Of a stretch of DNA of 64,000 nt, positions 26,844 through 35,049 are shown one piece after another. The translations under genes were made by a program, and so were the position numbers. Location of the stretch: assembly GCF_039969785.1 (NCBI RefSeq), contig NZ_JBDVNC010000018.1, positions 235,338 to 299,337 on the forward strand, read 5' to 3'. The notes under the pieces were generated by a model. The model saw only the letters and a program-made list of their open reading frames with translations. It had not been told where the DNA came from and searched no databases. Origin of the DNA: Shimia sp039969785 (lineage in GTDB: Bacteria > Pseudomonadota > Alphaproteobacteria > Rhodobacterales > Rhodobacteraceae). The first letter of the stretch is position 1; every line of letters begins with the position of its first letter.

Positions 26844-27635
26844 TCAGAGATTGTCAGGCTGTGGCATGCCAAGGACATGATATCCACCGTCGACGCGAAT
26901 GATCTCGCCCGTGGTGCAAATACCGGCATCTGAAGCCAGATAAACCGCCGTACCGCCAATCGCGCCAAGCGTTGCGTTGGCACGCATGGGGGAATTCTGA
27001 TCGGTATGTTTGAATGTCGCGCGCGCCCCGCCAATGACCGCTCCGGCCAGTGTTTTCATAGGGCCGGGAGAGATCGCATTGACCCGAATTCCGTCTGGCC
27101 CAAGATCGTTGGCCAGATACCGGGTCGCGCTTTCAAGGGCTGCTTTGGCCACGCCCATAACGTTATAGAACGGGGTGACACGGTTCGCGCCCTGATAGGT
27201 CAGCGTCAGGATTGTTCCGCCGTTATCCTTCATCATCGGATGCGCGCGACGCGCGACTTCGATCAGGGAGTAGCAGGAGATATCCAGCGAATTCTTAAAG
27301 TTAGACCGCGTGGTATCGACAAAACGCCCCGCCAGTTCGTTCTTGTCAGAGAAAGCGATGGCATGCACCACAAAGTCGATGGTGGGCCATTTTGAGCTAA
27401 GCTCTTCGAAGGCCCGATCCAGCGACGCGTCATCCGTGACATCAACGTCCACAAGGAAATCGCTGTCCAGACTGGCGACCAGCGGCGCAACGCGTTTTCC
27501 AAAGGCCGCGCCCTGATACGTAAAGGCCAGTTCAGCGCCCGCTTCGTGCATGGCCTTGGCAATGCCCCATGCGATGGAGCGTTCATTGGCGACGCCCATG
27601 ATCAGGCCGCGTTTGCCTTTGAGTGTGTCCGACAT
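26844..27635 (-). CDS. fabI: Enoyl-ACP reductase (NADH)
   Basis: 263 residues; the last reduction step of type II fatty-acid synthesis. GVANERSIAWGIA (about 14-26) binds the cofactor and the catalytic Tyr157-x6-Lys164 lies in FYNVMGVAKAALE, with Tyr147 also present. Start eight bases after the fabB stop, so fabA-fabB-fabI form one minus-strand operon for the anaerobic unsaturated-fatty-acid route. Target family of triclosan-type inhibitors. Confidence 0.96.
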   Translation of the reverse strand: MSDTLKGKRGLIMGVANERSIAWGIAKAMHEAGAELAFTYQGAAFGKRVAPLVASLDSDFLVDVDVTDDASLDRAFEELSSKWPTIDFVVHAIAFSDKNELAGRFVDTTRSNFKNSLDISCYSLIEVARRAHPMMKDNGGTILTLTYQGANRVTPFYNVMGVAKAALESATRYLANDLGPDGIRVNAISPGPMKTLAGAVIGGARATFKHTDQNSPMRANATLGAIGGTAVYLASDAGICTTGEIIRVDGGYHVLGMPQPDNL

Positions 27636-27642
27636 GGTTCAG

Positions 27643-28872
27643 TTATCCCTTGAATTTCGACAGCAGCATGGAGCCGTTGGTGCCCCCAAAGCCAAAGCTG
27701 TTCGTCATCACCGTGTCCAGACCGGCGTTTTCAATTGTTTTGGTTGCGATCTCGTCCGGGTTGATCGCCGGGTCGAGCGTTTCGACGTTGATCGAAGGCG
27801 TGATGAAGTCGCCATCAAGCATCAAAAGGCAGAAGATCGCCTCAAGTGCTCCGGCCGCGCCCTGAGCATGGCCGGTCATGGATTTCGTCGAAGAAATCGG
27901 TGGTGTGCTACCTTCGCCAAAGACGCGGCGCACGGCTTCAACTTCGCCGGCATCACCGACCGGGGTCGATGTGCCGTGGGCATTGATGTAGCTGACAGAG
28001 CGGTCTTCGGGCAGCGTCGAGATTGCGAGGCGCATCGCGCGCTCCCCGCCTTCACCGGAGGGCGCAACCATATCGTGCCCGTCGGAAGTTGCGGCAAATC
28101 CGGTGACTTCGGCATAAATTTTCGCGCCGCGTGCCAATGCATGGTCGAGGTCTTCCAGCACAACAATGCCGCCGCCACCCGAGATGACGAACCCATCGCG
28201 ATTGGCGTCAAATGCCCGCGATGCCTGATCCGGAGTGTCGTTGAACTTGGACGACATCGCACCCATTGCGTCGAACAGGCAGGACAGCGTCCAGTCAAGC
28301 TCTTCTCCACCGCCGGCAAACATAATGTCCTGTTTGCCCATCATGATCTGTTCAGCCGCGTTGCCAATGCAATGCAGCGATGTCGAGCAGGCCGACGTGA
28401 TCGAATAATTGATGCCCTTGATTTTAAACGCAGTGGCCAGATTGGCCGAAATTGTCGAAGACATGCATTTTGGAACTGCAAACGGGCCGATGCGTTTGGT
28501 GGCACCGGTTTTAAGAACTGTTTGATGCGCAGTCAGCATCGCTGAGGTCGACGGGCCACCGGACCCGGCAACAAGGCCGGTGCGTTCGTTCACAACATGG
28601 TCGTCGGACAGGCCTGCATCGGCAATTGCCTGTTGCATGGCGATATGCGCGTAAGCAGCACCGGGGCCCATGAAACGCAGAGTGCGTTTGTCGACAAGTT
28701 CCTTAACGTCGATCTCAAGCGTACCTGCGATCTGACTGCGGAAACCATGCTCGGCCATTTCCGGGCTGGCCTTGATGCCGGATTTTCCGGCTTTAAGAGA
28801 GGCGATCACCTCTTCGGCATTGTTGCCGATGGACGAGACGATCCCCAATCCGGTTACTACAACGCGACGCAT
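27643..28872 (-). CDS. fabB: 3-oxoacyl-ACP synthase I
   Basis: 409-residue condensing enzyme that elongates the cis-3-decenoyl intermediate made by FabA. Catalytic triad: Cys162 in TSACSTSLH, the first His in NAHGTSTPVGD (about 300) and the second in SMTGHAQGAAGA (about 335). FGFGGTNG closes the C-terminus. Lies between fabA (30 bp) and fabI (7 bp). The pairing with fabA distinguishes it from fabF. Confidence 0.95.
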   Translation of the reverse strand: MRRVVVTGLGIVSSIGNNAEEVIASLKAGKSGIKASPEMAEHGFRSQIAGTLEIDVKELVDKRTLRFMGPGAAYAHIAMQQAIADAGLSDDHVVNERTGLVAGSGGPSTSAMLTAHQTVLKTGATKRIGPFAVPKCMSSTISANLATAFKIKGINYSITSACSTSLHCIGNAAEQIMMGKQDIMFAGGGEELDWTLSCLFDAMGAMSSKFNDTPDQASRAFDANRDGFVISGGGGIVVLEDLDHALARGAKIYAEVTGFAATSDGHDMVAPSGEGGERAMRLAISTLPEDRSVSYINAHGTSTPVGDAGEVEAVRRVFGEGSTPPISSTKSMTGHAQGAAGALEAIFCLLMLDGDFITPSINVETLDPAINPDEIATKTIENAGLDTVMTNSFGFGGTNGSMLLSKFKG

Positions 28873-28902
28873 CTGCGTTCTCCTTAAACTTGGGAGTGTC
28901 GA

Positions 28903-29409
28903 TTATTCGGGCGCGAGTCCGACTCTCATGTCCTTGACTTGGTAAATCTCTTCACCATCTGCAAGAACCCGTCCGTTTGCCACGCCAAGCTTGAGCTTGC
29001 GGTCAATGATGCGGGTAAAGTCAACGTAATACGTCAGCATTTTTCGATCTGGACGCACCATTCCCTTAAGCTTTACCTCGCCAACACCCATGGCCATGCC
29101 TTTGCCGGGCATACCGCGCCAGCCAAGGTTAAAGCCCGTTAGCTGCCACAAACCATCCAGACCAAGACAGCCCGGCATAATCGGGTTGCCGGGGAAATGG
29201 CATTCAAAGAACCAAAGATCAGGCGTGATGTCGAATTCCGCGACCACGTGGCCTTTGCCAAATTCGCCCTGATCAGCGGAAATATCCGTAATCCTGTCCA
29301 TCATCAACATAGGAGGCTCAGGCAGCTGCGCATTTCCCGGACCAAAAAGCTCGCCACGCGCGCATTTCAGAAGGTCCTCTTTGTCAAAGCTGGTCGGATA
29401 GTTGGACAT
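28903..29409 (-). CDS. fabA: 3-hydroxydecanoyl-ACP dehydratase/isomerase
   Basis: 168 residues. Dehydrates 3-hydroxydecanoyl-ACP and isomerises the trans-2 product to cis-3, the branch point to unsaturated fatty acids. His71 in ECHFPGNPIMPGCLGLDGLW and Asp85 match the E. coli active site (His70/Asp84). First gene of fabA-fabB-fabI and divergent from irr, an arrangement conserved in many Rhizobiales and Rhodobacterales. The control region between them has an 11-bp direct repeat. Confidence 0.96.
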   Translation of the reverse strand: MSNYPTSFDKEDLLKCARGELFGPGNAQLPEPPMLMMDRITDISADQGEFGKGHVVAEFDITPDLWFFECHFPGNPIMPGCLGLDGLWQLTGFNLGWRGMPGKGMAMGVGEVKLKGMVRPDRKMLTYYVDFTRIIDRKLKLGVANGRVLADGEEIYQVKDMRVGLAPE

Positions 29410-29466
29410 GCGGGTGGGTCCCTTTGATTAACTGATCGTACATGCCCCCTCTAACATCGTGCAAAG

Positions 29467-29509
29467 TGGTCCTGCAAGGCGGCAATGAAGCACGTGGTTG
29501 GTCCTGCAA
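29467..29509. promoter_or_regulatory. Direct repeat in the fabA-irr control region
   Basis: TGGTCCTGCAA occurs exactly at 29467-29477 and 29499-29509, 32 bp apart, close to three helical turns. Both copies lie 58-100 bp upstream of fabA. A pair of binding sites for a fabA regulator is a reasonable guess; no known operator consensus is matched. Confidence 0.4.
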
Positions 29510-29576
29510 CTCATTTTCATTTGAAAAAGGGGGGCAGGACGGGTTATATGATGTGTTAAGAAATGAGGCATTGCCG

Positions 29577-29993
29577 ATGACGACGCAAGCTATTGAAAAC
29601 GGAACCAACTGGCTGGCCAATGCCGGATTGCGCCCAACCCGACAGCGGGTGGCGCTTGCCTCGTTGCTTGTCGGTGATGGGAATGACCGTCACGTGACCG
29701 CAGAAAGCCTGTTCGCATCTGTGCGCCAAGCTGGCGAAAGTGTGTCTCTTGCAACCGTCTACAATACATTGCGGGCGTTTTGCGATGCGGGCCTGATGCA
29801 GGAAATTACGGTTGATGGTGCCAAAAGCTATTTCGATACCAACACCGGCGATCATCCGCATTTCTATTGGGAAGACGATCGAATGTTGACCGATGCTCCG
29901 GCAGATCAACTTCAAATCACGCGTTTTCCTGTGGCCCCGGAAGGTGCAGAAATTTCCAAGATTGATGTTGTGATCCGGCTGCGCCGAACGTAG
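29577..29993 (+). CDS. irr: Fur-family iron response regulator, Irr type
   Basis: 138 residues. Winged helix: GLRPTRQRVALASLL and VSLATVYNTLRAFCDAGL (about 60-77). The dimer/metal part is short with DHPHFYWED, the Irr-type histidine segment, and lacks the paired Cys zinc sites of Fur. No N-terminal GCP heme motif is present. In alphaproteobacteria Irr represses or activates iron and heme genes when iron or heme is low. The ATG at 29577 follows GAGG; the open frame upstream to 29442 overlaps the control region and is rejected. Confidence 0.88.
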   Translation: MTTQAIENGTNWLANAGLRPTRQRVALASLLVGDGNDRHVTAESLFASVRQAGESVSLATVYNTLRAFCDAGLMQEITVDGAKSYFDTNTGDHPHFYWEDDRMLTDAPADQLQITRFPVAPEGAEISKIDVVIRLRRT

Positions 29994-30065
29994 GCGGATC
30001 AGATTGCGTTGTATGGCGTGACATCTTGTTCCAGCATTTCTCCAAACCAATAAGTGAGTTCTGAT

Positions 30066-31052
30066 ATGAAAGCCGTTATATGGCGCGCCTTTGGGGCAGC
30101 GCGTGATGTCCTTGTGTTCGAAGAAATTGAAACGCCTGTTCCTGCCGCCGGAGAAGTGCGTGTGCGAGTGGCCTGGTCAGGCGCGAACCCTTCGGATGTC
30201 AAAGCACGCTCTGGAAGTCGCCCGGGTGTGACCAAACCCGCGTACGAGGCAATTATCCCACACAGCGACGGATCGGGTGAAATCGAAGCTGTCGGTTCCG
30301 GTGTAGATCCATCGCGTATTGGTCAGAGGGTTTGGTTGTGGAATGGCCAATGGCAACGCCCGTTTGGCACATGTGCAGAATATATCTGTCTGCCCGCCGC
30401 ACAGGCAGTGCCTCTACCTGCGCAGACGCCTTTGGAAGACGGCGCTGTTTTGGGAATTCCGGGACTAACGGCGTGCCACTGTGTTTTTTGCGGCGGCGAG
30501 ATCGCCGGAAAAACAGTTTTGATCAGCGGCGGTGGCGGGGCAGTGGGCTATCTGGCAGTGCAACTTGCGAAATGGGGCGGCGCGCGCGTGATTGCGACAT
30601 GTGGTGCGCGTGATATGGATCGCGTCGCGGCGGCAGGTGCCGATGCGGTTTTCGCATATGCTTCTGAGAGTTTGTCGCAAGATATCCTCGGCGCCACCGA
30701 TGGCGCCGGTGTGGATATTGCGGTTGAAGTGGAATTTGGCGTGAATGCGGGACTTCTGGCCGAAGTTATGGCGCCCAACGGGCGCATCTCGATCTACGGA
30801 TCCGGCAAAGACATGGCACCTGTGATGCCGTTTGGTCCAATGCTGTTCAAAGCCCTGACGCTGGACATTTCTCTGATCTACATCCTGCGCGACGGCGACC
30901 GTATTGCGGCGATAGACCGGCTGAACAGCGCGTTGTCGGAAGGCGCACTATCGATGCCCGCGCCCAATGTGTTTACCGCCGAGCAAGCGGCCGAGGCCCA
31001 TGAAATGGTCGAGGCGGGGGGCAGGACCGGTGCGGTATTGGTGCGGTTTTAG
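30066..31052 (+). CDS. NADPH:quinone reductase-like medium-chain dehydrogenase
   Basis: 328 residues, zinc-free MDR superfamily. GroES-like N-terminus (SGANPSDVKARSG, about 40-52; IIPHSDGSGEIEAVG) and Rossmann fold (VLISGGGGAVGYLAVQLAKW, about 155-174). Resembles QOR/zeta-crystallin one-electron quinone reductases. The ATG at 30066 has GTGAG upstream; a GTG at 30054 is an alternative. Downstream of irr by 72 bp on the same strand. Confidence 0.87.
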   Translation: MKAVIWRAFGAARDVLVFEEIETPVPAAGEVRVRVAWSGANPSDVKARSGSRPGVTKPAYEAIIPHSDGSGEIEAVGSGVDPSRIGQRVWLWNGQWQRPFGTCAEYICLPAAQAVPLPAQTPLEDGAVLGIPGLTACHCVFCGGEIAGKTVLISGGGGAVGYLAVQLAKWGGARVIATCGARDMDRVAAAGADAVFAYASESLSQDILGATDGAGVDIAVEVEFGVNAGLLAEVMAPNGRISIYGSGKDMAPVMPFGPMLFKALTLDISLIYILRDGDRIAAIDRLNSALSEGALSMPAPNVFTAEQAAEAHEMVEAGGRTGAVLVRF

Positions 31053-31094
31053 TCGCTTAGACGTCCATCAGTCGCGGGTTTGAGACGCATCCAG

Positions 31095-31478
31095 TTACGT
31101 ATGGCTGATCTTGCGCCCGTGGACTTTCCTGACAGGGACGCCTGAGGGATCAAAACCGTGCAGACATCGGGCGTTGATGGCCCAGCCGTCAAATGGCTTG
31201 ACGCCCTGCGCAAGCTCTTGCGGCGTGGGGGCGGATGGGCGGCGAAATGGCAGTATTCCGCATCGCGGGCAAAAATAATCTTTGGCGGTGCGACTGCCCC
31301 ATTCATAAAGTGAAAGCTGCGACAAAGATGTCTTCAGCCGCAATGCGTCGTCAGGAACCCGGAAAATCAACGCGCCGCGCTGATGACAGATTGAGAAATC
31401 GCAGACGCGAACATGATCAATGTCGGTAGAGACCTCGAACTGCACGAACCCACAATGGCAGGTGCCGCTATTTTGCAT
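31095..31478 (-). CDS. GFA-domain zinc protein
   Basis: 127 residues of the GFA family with zinc ligands CHCG (about 7-10), CDFSIC (about 26-31) and CPRCG (about 70-74). Related to the gene at 12840 but diverged (HQRG in place of RRRG). Starts 3 bp after the stop of the upstream glycosyltransferase-like gene, so both are one transcript. No formaldehyde-oxidation genes are close by. Biochemical function unsettled. Confidence 0.83.
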   Translation of the reverse strand: MQNSGTCHCGFVQFEVSTDIDHVRVCDFSICHQRGALIFRVPDDALRLKTSLSQLSLYEWGSRTAKDYFCPRCGILPFRRPSAPTPQELAQGVKPFDGWAINARCLHGFDPSGVPVRKVHGRKISHT

Positions 31479-31481
31479 GGC

Positions 31482-32351
31482 TCAGAACCACTGGCCCGGT
31501 TCCATCAATCCAAGATCAAGCAACTGGCGCGAATGCCAGTCAAAACCGACCGAGTTGTGCCATTTGAATTGTTGAATTTGAAAAGTGCTGCCCGGATTAA
31601 ACTTAAGCGCCTTGGCGGTGCGAAAGGAACAGACAGCCGCAGTCAGGTTGTTGTGCCAGGGCGAAGCGTAGGTGTTGTATTCTTCATCCGAGAAGGTGAA
31701 ATCCGGACGTAACTTCAACCCTTCTTTTGCGCGAAATATCGAAATACGGTCGATCTTGCGCTTGTCGGCAGGAATGTGTTCCTCAAACCGCCATCTCAGA
31801 CCGCCATAGAAATTAAGCTGACGTTCTTTTGGGTGATTGTGGTTGTCAGGGTCATTGCGGGCCAGCGCGTAATAGCCGGTTCTGTCCATAAGCGCGCTGT
31901 CAAGTGATACTGCATTCGGGTTGGTCTCTAGATCGGTCGCGTAAAGGTCGATAACATAAGTCAGCATCGCATCGCGGCGTTCTTCGGTGTGGAAGGTCAG
32001 CATTTCGCCAACGGTGCGCGATTCACAAAATGGATAAAGCAGATATTCGGAGTTGAAGCAGTAATAAAGCCAAACACCAATGGCCGCATCGTTGATGGCG
32101 TTCACAGCATCAAACATGGGCTCGCCGCGTGGGCTCTCCAGTGTCACGCGAGGGCACTTCTCGGCAAGTTCAGGGGCAATATTAAACGCAGCAGGGCTGA
32201 ACAGAACAACCTTGCTGAACCCAAGATCGAGATGGTGTCGAAGCGTTGTGTTAATCTCAACATCATCTTCGGCAAAGATCAGCGCCACAGGGCCTTTTGC
32301 AAGGTGCTCTTGTCCCGTGCGCAAAAAATGTGAAATGGAATCGTACTGCAT
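31482..32351 (-). CDS. Putative family 2-type glycosyltransferase
   Basis: 289 residues, cytosolic, no signal peptide or membrane span. The N-terminus GPVALIFAEDDVEINTTLRH with LGFSKVVLFSP looks like the nucleotide-binding strand and acidic turn of GT-A enzymes of the kind annotated as glycosyltransferase family 2 in Rhodobacterales; a middle stretch has YYCFNSEYLLYPFCESRTVG and a Trp/His-rich C-terminus (SPWHNNLTA, KWHNSVGFDW). A clear DxD is not obvious, so the assignment is tentative. The ATG at 32351 has GCGAGG 6 nt upstream. Operon with the downstream GFA gene. Confidence 0.6.
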   Translation of the reverse strand: MQYDSISHFLRTGQEHLAKGPVALIFAEDDVEINTTLRHHLDLGFSKVVLFSPAAFNIAPELAEKCPRVTLESPRGEPMFDAVNAINDAAIGVWLYYCFNSEYLLYPFCESRTVGEMLTFHTEERRDAMLTYVIDLYATDLETNPNAVSLDSALMDRTGYYALARNDPDNHNHPKERQLNFYGGLRWRFEEHIPADKRKIDRISIFRAKEGLKLRPDFTFSDEEYNTYASPWHNNLTAAVCSFRTAKALKFNPGSTFQIQQFKWHNSVGFDWHSRQLLDLGLMEPGQWF

Positions 32352-32460
32352 GCCCGGCCTCGCCGTTGTTTTGAGCCAGATTCGGTCAAAACGGGGTGCA
32401 TTGCAAGCCGCCCCGGTTTTGATGTAGGGAAGCGCCCTGAGACCGCGAGGAAAAACACCC

Positions 32461-33780
32461 ATGGCCGATACAAAAAAGCTGTTTATCAAGACCTACGGCT
32501 GTCAGATGAATGTCTATGACAGCGAACGGATGGCCGAAGCCATGGGCGGGGCCGGATATGAGACCACCGATACGGTGGACGACGCTGATATGATCTTGCT
32601 CAATACCTGCCATATTCGCGAAAAAGCGGCCGAAAAAGTGTATTCCGAGCTGGGGCGTTTCAAAGGGTTGAAGGCGGAAAAGCCGGACTTGAAAATCGGT
32701 GTTGCTGGTTGTGTTGCGCAGGCTGAAGGCGAAGAAATCATGCGCCGTCAGCCGATGGTCGATCTGGTGGTCGGGCCGCAGGCATATCATCGCCTGCCCG
32801 AAATGGAAGCCAAAGCGCAGGCCGGCGAAAAAGCGCTGGATACGGATTTCCCGGAAGAAGACAAATTCGAAAAGCTGAAACGCCGCCCCAGGGCAAAGCG
32901 AGGCCCGACGGCATTTTTGACCGTGCAGGAAGGGTGCGATAAATTCTGCGCGTTTTGCGTGGTGCCCTATACGCGGGGCGCCGAAGTGAGCCGTCCTGTG
33001 GATCGCATTCTGACCGAAGCACGCGATCTCGTCGAGCGCGGTGTGCGCGAAATCACTCTGTTGGGGCAAAACGTAAATGCCTATCATGGAGCCGGGGCAG
33101 ATGGTGACTGGAGCCTTGCGCGCCTGATTTGGGAACTCGACAAAGTGGATGGGCTGGAACGTATCCGGTTCACGACAAGTCACCCTAACGACATGATGGA
33201 TGACCTGATCGAAGCGCATGGTACCTGTCAGAAGCTGATGCCGTATCTGCATTTACCTGTGCAGTCGGGGAGTGACAAAATTCTCAAACGCATGAATCGC
33301 AATCACGACCGTGACAGCTATCTTAAACTGATCGAGCGCATCCGCGAGGCCCGGCCCGACATTCTGTTATCGGGTGATTTTATCGTCGGATTTCCCGAGG
33401 AAACCGAAGCCGATTTTCAGGACACGATGGATTTAATCGAAGACGTTAAGTACGGGCAGGCATTTAGCTTTAAATATTCGACCCGCCCGGGAACCCCCGC
33501 AGCAGAACGCGCATTGGTGGACGATGCCGAAGCAACGGACCGGCTTTATCGATTGCAGGGTCTGATCACTCAGCAACAACGCGAGATTCAAGACAGTATG
33601 GTTGGGCGCGAAGTGAGCGTCTTGTTCGAGCGGGCTGGCCGTTTTGAGGGGCAGATGATGGGCAAGTCCGAGTATCTGCACGCGGTGCATGTCGCCGATT
33701 GCAAGGCCGAAATTGGCGAGCTTGCAAAGGTAAGAATCGTGGAAAGCAGAACCAATTCACTTGCAGGAAAACTGATCTGA
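32461..33780 (+). CDS. miaB: tRNA-2-methylthio-N6-dimethylallyladenosine synthase
   Basis: 439 residues. Radical-SAM methylthiotransferase modifying A37 of tRNAs reading UNN codons. The N-terminal UPF0004 domain has cluster ligands Cys14, Cys50 and one in VAGCVAQ; the radical-SAM motif is CDKFCAFC with Cys159, Cys163, Cys166; a TRAM domain ends the protein (GREVSVLFERAG on). Full length, divergent from the glycosyltransferase-like gene. Confidence 0.96.
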   Translation: MADTKKLFIKTYGCQMNVYDSERMAEAMGGAGYETTDTVDDADMILLNTCHIREKAAEKVYSELGRFKGLKAEKPDLKIGVAGCVAQAEGEEIMRRQPMVDLVVGPQAYHRLPEMEAKAQAGEKALDTDFPEEDKFEKLKRRPRAKRGPTAFLTVQEGCDKFCAFCVVPYTRGAEVSRPVDRILTEARDLVERGVREITLLGQNVNAYHGAGADGDWSLARLIWELDKVDGLERIRFTTSHPNDMMDDLIEAHGTCQKLMPYLHLPVQSGSDKILKRMNRNHDRDSYLKLIERIREARPDILLSGDFIVGFPEETEADFQDTMDLIEDVKYGQAFSFKYSTRPGTPAAERALVDDAEATDRLYRLQGLITQQQREIQDSMVGREVSVLFERAGRFEGQMMGKSEYLHAVHVADCKAEIGELAKVRIVESRTNSLAGKLI

Positions 33781-34017
33781 GATTGGCTCCGAATTGGAGA
33801 CAGTTCGCCCGGTTTTGTCGAATTGAACAGCAACTGAAAACACACGTGTCTAAATTTAGCCTCATTTTTGCCTTTTTTTTGTGACCCGCCGGTCGGATGC
33901 CGTGATTAATCCTTCACAAGAGCGCTCAATCCGCTAAGCTATTAGGATTAGTGGAAGTCTTGATTTCGAATACGATTCACGAGATCGACTTTCGGGGGAT
34001 TTTGAGAGGATCAAGTT

Positions 34018-34593
34018 GTGGCGGAAAACTTAAGGAAGTCAGTCCGAGGCGCTTTGGGAGGGGTCGCCGCGGTCTGCATCGCAATTGCGGCAATCGCCCA
34101 GCCTGTGGTCGCACAAACTCAGCGCACTGTTCTGGGGCAAGAATACATTCCCACTGTTTGGGTTGACCCGGACGGGTGCGAACACTGGGTAATGGATGAT
34201 GGCGCTGAAGGGTATATGACCCCACATGTCAACCGTAAGGGCATTCCAGTCTGTCGGCGCGGGAACGTGTGTGGTGTGATGAATTCAGACCAGTTCTTTG
34301 CAACAGATAAATACTACATCAATTCGGCGAACCGACAGAAGCTGGCACAGTTTTTCCAAAGCGCGTCTGCTTCGGCGTTCATCATTGCTGGTCACACCGA
34401 TAGCCGGGCATCGGACTCGTATAACATGCGTCTGAGCCACAACCGTGCCAACGCGGTTGCTCAGGTGGCCCGTTCGACAGGCGCCCGGGTTGTAGATATC
34501 CGTGGGTACGGTGAACGGATGCCACGTGCGACCAACCGGACTGCCGCCGGAATGTCGCAAAACCGTCGCGTCGAAATCATTTGTTTGCGCTGA
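34018..34593 (+). CDS. Exported OmpA-domain protein with a WVDPxGC module
   Basis: 191 residues from a GTG with GAGAGG 8 nt upstream. Signal peptide about 1-33 (cleavage near VVAQ-TQ). Residues about 47-80 form a module beginning VWVDPDGCEHWVMDDGAEGY and ending in a Pro-Val-Cys, repeated in the next gene. Residues about 85-190 are an OmpA/MotB peptidoglycan-binding domain (IIAGHTDSRASDSYNMRLSH, GYGERMP, NRRVEI). It should sit in the periplasm and bind peptidoglycan. The N-terminal module is unfamiliar to me. Confidence 0.85.
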   Translation: MAENLRKSVRGALGGVAAVCIAIAAIAQPVVAQTQRTVLGQEYIPTVWVDPDGCEHWVMDDGAEGYMTPHVNRKGIPVCRRGNVCGVMNSDQFFATDKYYINSANRQKLAQFFQSASASAFIIAGHTDSRASDSYNMRLSHNRANAVAQVARSTGARVVDIRGYGERMPRATNRTAAGMSQNRRVEIICLR

Positions 34594-34604
34594 GGAGGAA
34601 CAAC

Positions 34605-34901
34605 ATGAAACTGATCAAGGGTGTTCTTGTGCTTGCGCTGGGTGTCGGAGTTTCGGCCTGTGACAACAAGGTCGACAAGACTGTGGATCGTGGCTTTGAC
34701 AGCGACCACATCAGCACGATGACTGCTGGTATCTGGGTGGACCCGGTTGGGTGTGACCACTGGATTATCGATGATGGCGTTGAGGGATATTTGTCTCAGC
34801 GGCTTGATCCGTATGGCAAGCCTGTGTGTTCCGGTGCGGCGCCTCCCGGCGTGGCGACAGGCCCATTCAAGCAAGGTTCGGCGTTCAAAGACCAGATCTG
34901 A
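34605..34901 (+). CDS. Small lipoprotein sharing the WVDPxGC module
   Basis: 98 residues. Lipoprotein signal with lipobox VSAC, lipidated Cys19. Residues about 42-76 repeat the module of the preceding gene (IWVDPVGCDHWIIDDGVEGY ... GKPVC), keeping both Cys, which could form a disulfide. GAGGAGG lies before the ATG, 11 bp after the OmpA-domain gene, so they form a two-gene operon ended by the hairpin at 34921. A bipartite envelope complex is plausible. Function unknown. Confidence 0.8.
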   Translation: MKLIKGVLVLALGVGVSACDNKVDKTVDRGFDSDHISTMTAGIWVDPVGCDHWIIDDGVEGYLSQRLDPYGKPVCSGAAPPGVATGPFKQGSAFKDQI

Positions 34902-34920
34902 GTTTGAGCGTTACAATTTT

Positions 34921-34952
34921 AGACCGCGTACACCTTGTACGCGGTCTTTTTT
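34921..34952 (+). terminator. Intrinsic terminator
   Basis: Perfect 11-bp stem AGACCGCGTAC / GTACGCGGTCT with a 5-nt loop, running into a T6 tract. It closes the OmpA-domain/lipoprotein operon. Confidence 0.9.
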
Positions 34953-35049
34953 GTCTGGTCGTGTAAAATTCATCGACCAGCGCTTGCGTGTCCCTGCGCA
35001 TATTGGCACCATCACATAAACGACGACTCTCAACGTGCAGGAGACATGA

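Noticed and set aside
27550..28545. A 331-codon plus-strand frame
   Set aside because: Antisense to fabB/fabI, which have complete catalytic motifs.
32386..33252. A 288-codon minus-strand frame
   Set aside because: Antisense to miaB, whose cluster-binding cysteines are all in place.
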